Shown: positions 52,775 through 60,380 of the stretch, piece by piece
Layout of the letters: every line of letters begins with the position of its first letter
Numbering within the stretch: the stretch's first letter is position 1
NCBI RefSeq assembly: GCF_016458275.1
Contig: NZ_JAEMHM010000007.1
Span: 62,001 to 126,000, forward strand
Length of the DNA: 64,000 nucleotides
Reading direction: 5' to 3'
Source of the DNA: Geomesophilobacter sediminis
GTDB taxonomy: Bacteria; Desulfobacterota; Desulfuromonadia; Geobacterales; Geobacteraceae
Program-made: the position numbers and the translations under genes
The notes under the pieces: model-generated
What the model was told of the DNA's origin: nothing
The model's database searches: none
The model's input: the letters and a program-made list of their open reading frames with translations, nothing else

Positions 52775-53653
52775 ATGAGTTCTGCCATGCGGCTTTTCCT
52801 CCTCACGTTAGCGTTGATCCTTTGCTGCACGACCACCTGTCGCGCGGGGGATGTCATTGTCGTCGCCGACGGTAAACTCCGGCCGGTCGTCGAAATCGTC
52901 TCCGGGATCAGCAAAACCCTCAAGACTCCACTGCGGACCTACTCCCCGGTCCAGGTGCGGGGGCGGCTGGAGACGGTGGTCGCCGAGGAGCAGGCAAAAG
53001 TCGTCGTGGCGCTCGGTAAGGAGGCCCTCGCCGAGGCGCTCCATCTCCCCACCCACATCCTGGTCATCTACGACATGGTCGTGGTCCCCCCCCCCATCAG
53101 CCGTCCCAACACCACCGGCTTCTACATGGCAACTCCGGCCCGCGAGTATGCCGAGTTCATCAGTAACCACCTGCATGACGCCTTCACCCAGATCGCCGTG
53201 ATCGGAAGCCGGGAACAGATCCACCTGCTGGCCCGCGGCGACTCCTCCAGGCTGAGCACCTACAGCGTTCGCAACACCTACGATTTCGTCACCACCCTTC
53301 AGCAGCTCGGCTCCGCCGACGCCATCCTCCTGCTCCCGGACATCTCCATGCTCACCCAGACTGCTCTCGACGAAGCGTACCTCCTCTCGTTCAAACGCAA
53401 GATCCCGCTCCTCGGCGTTTCCGAAAAGCACGTCAAAGATGGCGCCCTGTTCGCCCTGGTGGTCGATCCGGTGAACGTGGGAAGGCTCATCGGCGAATAC
53501 GCCAGCCGCGCCCTGAAAGGGGCCAACGTGGGGCAGCTTCCCCCGTCTCCTCCGCGTAAATTCGAACTGTTTCTCAACCTCGACACCGCCCGGAAGATGG
53601 GGATCCGGGTCCCCGAGGACCTATTGCGCATGGCCAAGAGGACCTACCCATGA
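52775..53653 (+). CDS. ABC-type substrate-binding-like protein (paralog 2)
   Basis: A 292-residue paralog of the preceding protein; the same blocks recur (VVVADGKLRPVVEIVSGISKTLKT, VVVALGKEALAEAL, VVDPVNVGRLIGEYASRALKG, in separate short stretches). The signal sequence is at about residues 5-25; an ATG four codons downstream is an alternative start, and neither start has a strong ribosome binding site. The stop overlaps the hybrid kinase start by four bases (ATGA). It probably delivers a periplasmic signal to that kinase; this is inference from coupling. Confidence 0.85.
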   Translation: MSSAMRLFLLTLALILCCTTTCRAGDVIVVADGKLRPVVEIVSGISKTLKTPLRTYSPVQVRGRLETVVAEEQAKVVVALGKEALAEALHLPTHILVIYDMVVVPPPISRPNTTGFYMATPAREYAEFISNHLHDAFTQIAVIGSREQIHLLARGDSSRLSTYSVRNTYDFVTTLQQLGSADAILLLPDISMLTQTALDEAYLLSFKRKIPLLGVSEKHVKDGALFALVVDPVNVGRLIGEYASRALKGANVGQLPPSPPRKFELFLNLDTARKMGIRVPEDLLRMAKRTYP

Positions 53654-55980
53654 GAATAACGTTCAAAATGAAGGCGTTGTTCGTCATGATCCCGGTCCTG
53701 ATTGTGGTCTCCGTGGTGCACACCCTGGTCACGATCAAGACCGAGAAGGAGATGATCCGCAGGGAGATCCTGAAGCGTGCGGCGACGATGACGACGCTGG
53801 CGACCAAGACCGGCGAACTCCCCATCCTCTCCGGCAACGCCGAACTCCTGCAGCGGACCGTAGCCTTTCTCAAGGCGACCGACGACGTCGCCTCGGTCAC
53901 CTTCTACGACTCGGCCCGCCGGCAGCTCATCCACGACGGACCGCCGCTGCGCGGAGCGATCCCGCCGCTCACCGCGGACAAGCCGATCTCCATGGCCGAG
54001 GACGCCCGCGAGTTCGTCTACTACGCCCCGGTCTTCATCGAGCGGGTCCAGGAGGACATCGACATCTTCCAGGACCCGGACAAGGTCCGCAAGGTGCGGG
54101 AGAACATCGGCTGGATCCGGCTCGGGTTCTCCAAGAAGACCATGTACGAGAACCAGCGGCACATCGTGGGGGACGGCCTGCTCCTCGCCTTCGTCTTCTC
54201 GCTGGGTGGCTCGATCCTGGTCTACTTCCTGATCTCGATCGCCACCCGGCCGCTGGTGCGGATCGTCCGGGTCGCCAACGGCATCGCGCACGGCGACCTG
54301 GACCAGGAGATGGAGCTCGGCAACGCCAACCGGGACGAGATCGGGACCCTGGCGCTCTCCTTCGCCACCATGAAAAACACCATCCAGCACGTCTTGAGCG
54401 AGACCGACGCGCTGATCCTGGCGGTGCGCGCCGGCAACCTCGGGGTGCGCAGCAACGCCGATCTCTACGAAGGGGAGTGGCGCAAGCTGGTGGCCGGGGT
54501 CAACGAACTCACCTCCTCCTTCGCCAAGGCGCACGCCCAGCTCAGCGAGGCCAAGGACGCGGCCGAGGCGGCCAACCGCGCCAAGAGCGACTTCCTCTCC
54601 AACATGAGCCACGAGCTGCGCACCCCGCTCAACGCGATCCTGGGCTACGCCCAGATCCTCAAGCGCCAGGACAACCTGACCGCGGGGCAGTGCCAGCAGG
54701 TGGAGATCATGCGCTCCAGCGCCGAGCACCTCCTCATGCTCATCAACGACATCCTCGACGTGGGCAAGATCGAGGCGAACAAGATGGAGCTGGAGGACCA
54801 TCCCTTCAACCTGGGGCTGCTTTTGCGCCAGGTCTACAACATCACCCGGCTCAACGCCGAGGAGAAGCGGCTTTTCTTCACCTACGAAGCGGCGACCGAT
54901 CTCCCGGAGTACCTGCGCGGCGACGAACGCAAGCTGCGCCAGATCCTGCTCAACCTCCTTTCCAACGCGGTCAAGTACACCAAACAGGGGGGGGTGACCC
55001 TGCGGGTCGGCTACGACCGTGCCTCCGGAGGGCTCTTCCGCTGCGAGGTCCTGGATACCGGCGTCGGCATCCCGCAGGAGAAGCTGGAGTCGGTGTTCGA
55101 GCCGTTCACCCAGCTGGTCGCCAACCGGCAGGTTGCCGAGGGGACCGGGCTCGGGCTCACCATCACCAAGCGCCTGATCGACCTGATGCAGGGGACCATT
55201 CATCTCGAAAGCCAGCCGGGGCAGGGGAGCCGGTTCAGGGTCGACATCCCGCTCTTGCTGGTGGCCAGCCCGGGCGAAGCCCTGCAACAGGCCGAGTACA
55301 CCGTAATGGGCTACCTGGGCGACCGAAAACGGATCCTCGTCGCCGACGACAACGCCAACAACGCCTCGATGCTGGTCGCGCTGCTGGAGCCGCTCGGCTT
55401 TGAGGTGGCGACCGCCCGGGACGGGGCGGAGGCCCTGGCCGACGCCGGCGCCCATGCAACCGATCTCGCCATCCTCGACCTGGTGATGCCGGGGATGGAC
55501 GGTCTGGAGTGCGCCGAGCGGATCCGGCAGCTGTCGCTTGTGCGCGGGATCAAGCTCATCGGTGCCTCCGCCGCCGTTTCCCGAAGCTCGCTGAAAAACG
55601 AGTTCATCGCAGCCTGCGACGACTTCATCGAGAAACCGATCCGGATCGACCTGCTGCTGGAGAAGATCCGGCGGCTGCTCCAGCTCACCTGGGAGCTCGC
55701 CCCGGCGCCCCTGGAGCCCTCCGCCGCCAAGAGCGCGGCGCCGCCGGTTTTGGAGACCCTGGTCCCGCCGCCGCGCGAACAGCTCGAGGAACTACACCGG
55801 CTCGCGCTTTTGGGGGACATGAGGAAGGTCAAGGTGTGGGCGGCCCAGCTTCAGGAAGAGGATGACCGTTACCGCCTCTTCTCGGAAAGCCTCGCCGAGC
55901 TGGCGGCCTCGTTCAAGACCAAGGCGGTGCTCAAGCTCGTGGAGTTCCACCTGGGGATGGGGGGCGGGGAATACGACTGA
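53650..55980 (+). CDS. Membrane hybrid sensor histidine kinase
   Basis: The 776-residue protein starts within the ATGA overlap. TM1 is at about residues 8-28, a periplasmic sensor at 30-175, TM2 near 180-202, HAMP about 203-256. A short linker is followed by HisKA with His321 in SHELRTPLN. The ATPase domain has DTGVGIP and GTGLGLTI. A receiver domain carries Asp610 in ILDLVMPGMDG, and a further C-terminal helical region (about 690-776) has no clear Hpt His. It is co-translated with the substrate-binding paralog. Confidence 0.93.
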   Translation: MRITFKMKALFVMIPVLIVVSVVHTLVTIKTEKEMIRREILKRAATMTTLATKTGELPILSGNAELLQRTVAFLKATDDVASVTFYDSARRQLIHDGPPLRGAIPPLTADKPISMAEDAREFVYYAPVFIERVQEDIDIFQDPDKVRKVRENIGWIRLGFSKKTMYENQRHIVGDGLLLAFVFSLGGSILVYFLISIATRPLVRIVRVANGIAHGDLDQEMELGNANRDEIGTLALSFATMKNTIQHVLSETDALILAVRAGNLGVRSNADLYEGEWRKLVAGVNELTSSFAKAHAQLSEAKDAAEAANRAKSDFLSNMSHELRTPLNAILGYAQILKRQDNLTAGQCQQVEIMRSSAEHLLMLINDILDVGKIEANKMELEDHPFNLGLLLRQVYNITRLNAEEKRLFFTYEAATDLPEYLRGDERKLRQILLNLLSNAVKYTKQGGVTLRVGYDRASGGLFRCEVLDTGVGIPQEKLESVFEPFTQLVANRQVAEGTGLGLTITKRLIDLMQGTIHLESQPGQGSRFRVDIPLLLVASPGEALQQAEYTVMGYLGDRKRILVADDNANNASMLVALLEPLGFEVATARDGAEALADAGAHATDLAILDLVMPGMDGLECAERIRQLSLVRGIKLIGASAAVSRSSLKNEFIAACDDFIEKPIRIDLLLEKIRRLLQLTWELAPAPLEPSAAKSAAPPVLETLVPPPREQLEELHRLALLGDMRKVKVWAAQLQEEDDRYRLFSESLAELAASFKTKAVLKLVEFHLGMGGGEYD

Positions 55981-56335
55981 GGTCCCGCCGGCGCGAATGG
56001 GTTGACACGCCGGGAGCTCCCAACCGGCGGCCGGCAAGGCTTGAGAAGGGGGGGGCAGGGGGGATTCCGGGAGGATTGGGGCCTGCGCTTCCGACTTCGT
56101 AGGGTTGTTTCTGGTCGAAAGGTAAGATGTGCACAACGTTGATCTTTTCCTGCGGCTGCTCTTTTATCGTTTTTGAAGCAAGGGTGAATTTCCGCCTCTT
56201 TTGGAAAAAAAGCTCAATCTTCAATAGGGTGGAGCCGATACATAGTCACTGTGTTGTAGCTGAAAAGGGGAGCTTGCCGGCCCCGGACGGTCATCATTTG
56301 CACGGAACCAAAGGCATAGCGTAGGGGAGCGGCAC

Positions 56336-58387
56336 ATGCAGAGGCACAACGTCGAGGTCGGGCCCTGGAACGGACGTGAGCCCGTGGTCCTGGTCATCGA
56401 CGACGACCCAAACAACCTGGCGATCATCACGAATCTCCTGGAGGAGCTCCATTTCACCGTTCTTGCTGCCGAGGACGGGGAAAGTGGACTGGCTCGGGCG
56501 GAGTATGCGCGCCCCGACCTGATCCTCCTGGACATCATGATGCCGGGGATCGACGGGTTCGAGACCTGCCGCCGCCTCAAAGCCCAGCCCGCCACCCAGG
56601 ACATTCCGGTCATTTGCATGACCGCTCTGGCTGAGACCGAGCACAAGGTGCGCGGTTTCACCGCCGGAGCCGTCGACTACATTACCAAGCCGTTTCAGCG
56701 TGAAGAGGTGCTGGCCCGGGTCGGGGTGCACCTGCGTCTGCGCGGCCTTACCCTTGAGCTTACCGAGGCCAACCGGTCCCTGGAGCGGCGCGTGGCGGAA
56801 AGGACCGCTGACCTGGAGACCCTGAACTGCGAACTGCAGCGCGAGGTGGAGGAGCGCCGCCAGACCGAGGAGGCGCTGCGGGCGAGCGAACGGAAATTCC
56901 ACGCCATCTTCGACCACGCCTTCCAGCTCATGGGGCTCATGACCCCGGACGGGAAGATCCTGGAGTCCAACCGCACCTCGCTCGCCTTCAGCGGCGTCGA
57001 CGAGTCCGAATACATCGGCCATTACTTCTGGGACACTCCCTGGTGGTCCCGCAGCGCCGAACTCCAGGCGCAGCTCAAAGATGCCGTGACCCGGGCTGCC
57101 CAAGGGGAATTCGTCCGTTTTGAGGTCACCCACAAGGGGCCTGACGCGAGCCAGCACTACTTCGATTTCTCCATCAAGCCGGTCTGCGACGACCAGGGGA
57201 CGGTCGTGCTGCTGATCCCGGAGGGGCGCGACATCACCGAGCGGAGAAAGCTCGGGGAACAGTTGCGCCAGTCCCAGAAGATGGAAGCGATCGGCACCCT
57301 GGCCGGGGGGATCGCCCACGACTTCAACAACATCCTCACCGCAATCATCGGCTTTTCCAGTCTGCTCTCGCTGCGGTTGGGAACCGACCACCCGCTTGCC
57401 TGCTACGTCGACGATATCCTTGCCGCCTCGGATCGTGCTGCCAACCTCACCCGCAGCCTCCTCTCCTTCAGCAGGAAGCAGGTTCTGGAGCCAGGTCCGG
57501 AGCGGATCAACGACATCGTCCGCAAGATAGACAAGTTCCTGTTGCGCATCATCGGCGAGGATATCGAGCTCAAGACGAACCTCGATAGCACCGACCCCAT
57601 CATCAACGCGGACAGCGGTCAGATCGAGCAGGTGATCATGAACCTGGTCACCAATGCCCGCGATGCCATGCCGGATGGCGGCGTGCTGCAGATCACGACC
57701 GAGCGGATGGATGTGGCGGACTCGTACACCGGCTTCCCGCTGGAGCCCGGCTCCTACGCGGTTCTCTCGGTCTCCGACTCCGGGCGCGGCTTTGACGAGA
57801 CGACCAAACAGCGGATCTTCGAGCCCTTTTTCACCACCAAGGAGCTCGGCAAAGGTACCGGACTCGGGCTTTCCATCGTCTACGGCATCATCCAGCAGCA
57901 CGACGCCAGGATCAACGTCTACAGCGAGCCGGGACGGGGGACGACCTTCAAGATCTACTTCAAGCGGACCGACACCGGGGTGGCCCATCTGGACGCGGCG
58001 GCGCGGCCCCAGATGGTGGGGGGGACCGAGACCATCCTGGTCGCCGAGGACGATCGGGATGTCCGGAAGTTCATGACCGACACCCTGCGCGAGTTCGGCT
58101 ACACCGTGATCGAGGCGGTGGACGGCGAGGATGCGGTGCAGAAATTCACCTGCCACCAGGGAGAAGTCGATCTGTTGATTCTCGACGTCGTGATGCCGAA
58201 GATGAACGGCCGCGAAGTGTACCGGGCGATCAGCCGGGTCGGCGGCGAAGTGCGGGCGCTCTTTTCCAGCGGGTACACCGCGGACATCATCAGCCGGAAA
58301 GGGGTGCTGGAGGAGGGGATGGATTTCATCTCCAAGCCGGTGACCCCGCACGATCTTTTGGCCAAGGTACGTTCGGCAATTTCCTGA
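56336..58387 (+). CDS. Hybrid histidine kinase with N-terminal and C-terminal receiver domains and PAS
   Basis: A cytoplasmic 683-residue protein. The N-terminal REC has Asp66 in LLDIMMPGIDG. A coiled-coil linker (about 140-185) precedes a PAS domain (about 190-305, FDHAFQLMGLMTPDGKILE). HisKA has His328 in LAGGIAHDFNNIL; the ATPase domain has VSDSGRGFDE and GTGLGLSI. A C-terminal REC carries Asp617 in LILDVVMPKMNG. It lies 355 bases after the previous kinase. That gap contains a G-rich stretch near 56045 but no gene. It is probably an independent unit, ending at a strong terminator. Confidence 0.92.
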   Translation: MQRHNVEVGPWNGREPVVLVIDDDPNNLAIITNLLEELHFTVLAAEDGESGLARAEYARPDLILLDIMMPGIDGFETCRRLKAQPATQDIPVICMTALAETEHKVRGFTAGAVDYITKPFQREEVLARVGVHLRLRGLTLELTEANRSLERRVAERTADLETLNCELQREVEERRQTEEALRASERKFHAIFDHAFQLMGLMTPDGKILESNRTSLAFSGVDESEYIGHYFWDTPWWSRSAELQAQLKDAVTRAAQGEFVRFEVTHKGPDASQHYFDFSIKPVCDDQGTVVLLIPEGRDITERRKLGEQLRQSQKMEAIGTLAGGIAHDFNNILTAIIGFSSLLSLRLGTDHPLACYVDDILAASDRAANLTRSLLSFSRKQVLEPGPERINDIVRKIDKFLLRIIGEDIELKTNLDSTDPIINADSGQIEQVIMNLVTNARDAMPDGGVLQITTERMDVADSYTGFPLEPGSYAVLSVSDSGRGFDETTKQRIFEPFFTTKELGKGTGLGLSIVYGIIQQHDARINVYSEPGRGTTFKIYFKRTDTGVAHLDAAARPQMVGGTETILVAEDDRDVRKFMTDTLREFGYTVIEAVDGEDAVQKFTCHQGEVDLLILDVVMPKMNGREVYRAISRVGGEVRALFSSGYTADIISRKGVLEEGMDFISKPVTPHDLLAKVRSAIS

Positions 58388-58442
58388 TTCGGTTCTAGGG
58401 GGGCGGTCTTTCGCCAGGGTTGTAACGACTGGGAGGGCAACG

Positions 58443-58478
58443 GAAGGGGCGCAGTGTGAGCTGCGCCCTTTTTTTTTG
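58443..58478 (+). terminator. Rho-independent terminator after the second hybrid kinase
   Basis: AGGGGCGCAG and CTGCGCCCT enclose TGTGAG, followed by a run of nine T. Confidence 0.9.
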
Positions 58479-58561
58479 CACCGCCGCGCGAGCGCAAACT
58501 CGCACCACAGTGAACAAGGGATTTTCTGCCGTTTCATAGGAGGAGCGGCTGGTCCCAATCA

Positions 58562-58591
58562 AAGGGTGGGACAGGGTGAGGATGGGGTCAA
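58562..58591. repeat. Partial copy of the CCCTCTCC repeat tail
   Basis: GTGGGACAGGGTGAGGATGGGG is nearly the same as the tail of the repeat at 36437-36461. Confidence 0.5.
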
Positions 58592-58602
58592 TTTGCCCGG
58601 AA

Positions 58603-58643
58603 TAAGAAAAGCCCGCCTGGGATGGTCCCGGACGGGCTTTGGT
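58603..58643 (-). terminator. Rho-independent terminator of citrate synthase
   Basis: On the minus strand AAAGCCCGTCC pairs with GGCGGGCTTT (one mismatch), followed by TCTTATT. Confidence 0.85.
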
Positions 58644-58665
58644 TTAGCGGCACAACCCGATCAGC

Positions 58666-60039
58666 TTACGCGCCGGCCGGAGCCCCGGTGCCCGGAGCGG
58701 GCGCCGCCGCGGTCTGGACGACGCGGCCACCTTCGGCAGCCCACTTCTCCAGCATGTCGGTGGTGACGGACTTGGGACGCTCGATGGCGTAGCCGAGGCC
58801 GCGGTCCCAGGTGATGTTCGCCATGCAGCCCAAGGCGCGGCCAACGCCGAACAGGACGGTGTAGAAGTCCCATTCCTTGAGGCCGTAGTACCACTGGATG
58901 ACGCCGGACTGTGCGTCGACGTTCGGCCAGGGGTTCTTGGTCTTGCCATGTTCGGTCAGGACCCCCGGGGCGGTCTCGAAAATCATGGCAACCAGCTTGA
59001 ACAGCGGATCGTCCTTGAGGCCCGGGGTCTTGAGGCAGAACTCGCGCTGCGCCATGTAACGCGGGTCGGTCTTGCGCAAAACCGCGTGGCCGTAGCCCGG
59101 AACGACCTGGCCGGCGTTGAGGGTATCCCACAGGGCGGCGGTGACGTTCTCTTTCGTCGGCTGAGCTCCGTTGAGCTTCTTCTGGAACTCCATGATCCAG
59201 CCGAGCACTTCCTGGTTGGCCAGGCCGTGCAGCGGGCCGGCGAGGCCGTTGAGTCCCGCAGAGTAGGCGTAGTAGGGGTCAGAAAGCGCCGAATGCACCA
59301 GGTGGGTGGTGTGGGCGGAGACGTTGCCGGACTCGTGGTCGGAGTGGAGGATGAAGTACATCCTGGCGACGTCCTTGTACTGCTCGCTCTGGCCGATCAT
59401 GTGAGCGAAGTTGGCACCAAGGTCGAGGCTCGGGTCGATGGCGTTCTGCTTGTCGCCGCGATACTTGAGGTTGTAGATGAAGGCAGCGATAACCGGGATG
59501 CGGGCGACGATGTCGGAGGCATCCTCATACACGGTTTCCCAGGCGACCATCTTGTTGAACTTGCCCGAGTTGTAGAAGGCAGCGAACTTGGAGTCCTTCT
59601 GCAGGGCCAGGATGCCGACCGAGAGCATCACCATCGGGTGGCTGTCGCGCGGCAGGGCGCGGATGGCGGTGAAGACATACTCGGGCACCTGCTGGCGGGT
59701 CTTGAATTCGGCGACGACAGCGTCAACCTGGGCCTGGGTCGGGACTTCACCGGTAAGGAGGAAGTACCAGAACGACTCGACGGTCGGGTAGTCGGAGCCG
59801 GGCGCTTTGGGGAGCGCGGCGAACGTTTCCGGGATGGTTTTTCCGCGGAAGCGGATCCCTTCCTGCGGGTCGAGATACGAGATGTCGGTGACCAGGCAGC
59901 GGATGTCGCGAGCGCCGCCGATGCACTGGCCGATATCCACCTTGTCGATTACGACGTTGCCATACTCCTTGGTCAGTTTCGCGGTACGGGGACGGTGTGC
60001 TTGAATCTTCTCAGCGAGCTTCTCCTTTAATTGCGTCAT
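58666..60039 (-). CDS. gltA: Citrate synthase, eukaryote-like (Geobacter) type
   Basis: The 457-residue protein has citrate synthase active-site blocks: LHSDHESGNVSAHTTHLVHS, AGLNGLAGPLHGLANQEVL (catalytic His) and VVPGYGHAVLRKTDPRY (catalytic His), and a downstream region with VDAQSGVI (Asp). This wording is that of mitochondrial-type enzymes, known in Geobacter; bacterial GltA proteins differ in these blocks. It condenses acetyl-CoA and oxaloacetate, the entry of the TCA cycle used to oxidise acetate. The C-terminal 15 residues are Ala/Pro/Gly-rich. The ribosome binding site is AAGGAG. A promoter and a palindromic operator lie upstream. Confidence 0.95.
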   Translation of the reverse strand: MTQLKEKLAEKIQAHRPRTAKLTKEYGNVVIDKVDIGQCIGGARDIRCLVTDISYLDPQEGIRFRGKTIPETFAALPKAPGSDYPTVESFWYFLLTGEVPTQAQVDAVVAEFKTRQQVPEYVFTAIRALPRDSHPMVMLSVGILALQKDSKFAAFYNSGKFNKMVAWETVYEDASDIVARIPVIAAFIYNLKYRGDKQNAIDPSLDLGANFAHMIGQSEQYKDVARMYFILHSDHESGNVSAHTTHLVHSALSDPYYAYSAGLNGLAGPLHGLANQEVLGWIMEFQKKLNGAQPTKENVTAALWDTLNAGQVVPGYGHAVLRKTDPRYMAQREFCLKTPGLKDDPLFKLVAMIFETAPGVLTEHGKTKNPWPNVDAQSGVIQWYYGLKEWDFYTVLFGVGRALGCMANITWDRGLGYAIERPKSVTTDMLEKWAAEGGRVVQTAAAPAPGTGAPAGA

Positions 60040-60154
60040 GTGCCAGGTCTCCTTTTGTCATAAAATGTACTGCCTGCACGGAGTGCCGATCAGGTTGCTG
60101 CCGCCGTTTTTCCCCGATCGCGGCGGCTGCCGGGGCAGCCGGGAGGGGCGGATT

Positions 60155-60209
60155 GTATACCGTATACGAAGAGGCTTCTAATGTATAACAGCTTCATATA
60201 AGAATTCAA
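60155..60209 (-). promoter_or_regulatory. Citrate synthase promoter with a GTATAC palindrome downstream
   Basis: On the minus strand TTGAAT (60209-60204) and TATACA (60187-60182) are 16 bases apart. The predicted start is near 60175. Immediately downstream, at 60155-60167, GTATACGGTATAC forms a perfect 13-base inverted repeat. Its position (+8 to +20) would suit a repressor. The rest of 60040-60380 holds no gene; a degenerate repeat half lies near 60318-60340. Confidence 0.55.
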
Positions 60210-60380
60210 ACTAAAAAAACAGTTATGAAGAAATATTTATCTGTCTGAGGGGAGGTGGCGGGTGTATCCGGAGGGGCGATGAGGGAAAAGCGGAACGGTA
60301 TGAGTAAGAAGGGGAGGAAATGGCGCTCTCACAGTCAAAAAGTCCTCTTCCATCAGTGGTGCCAGGAGCGACCCGTTTCC

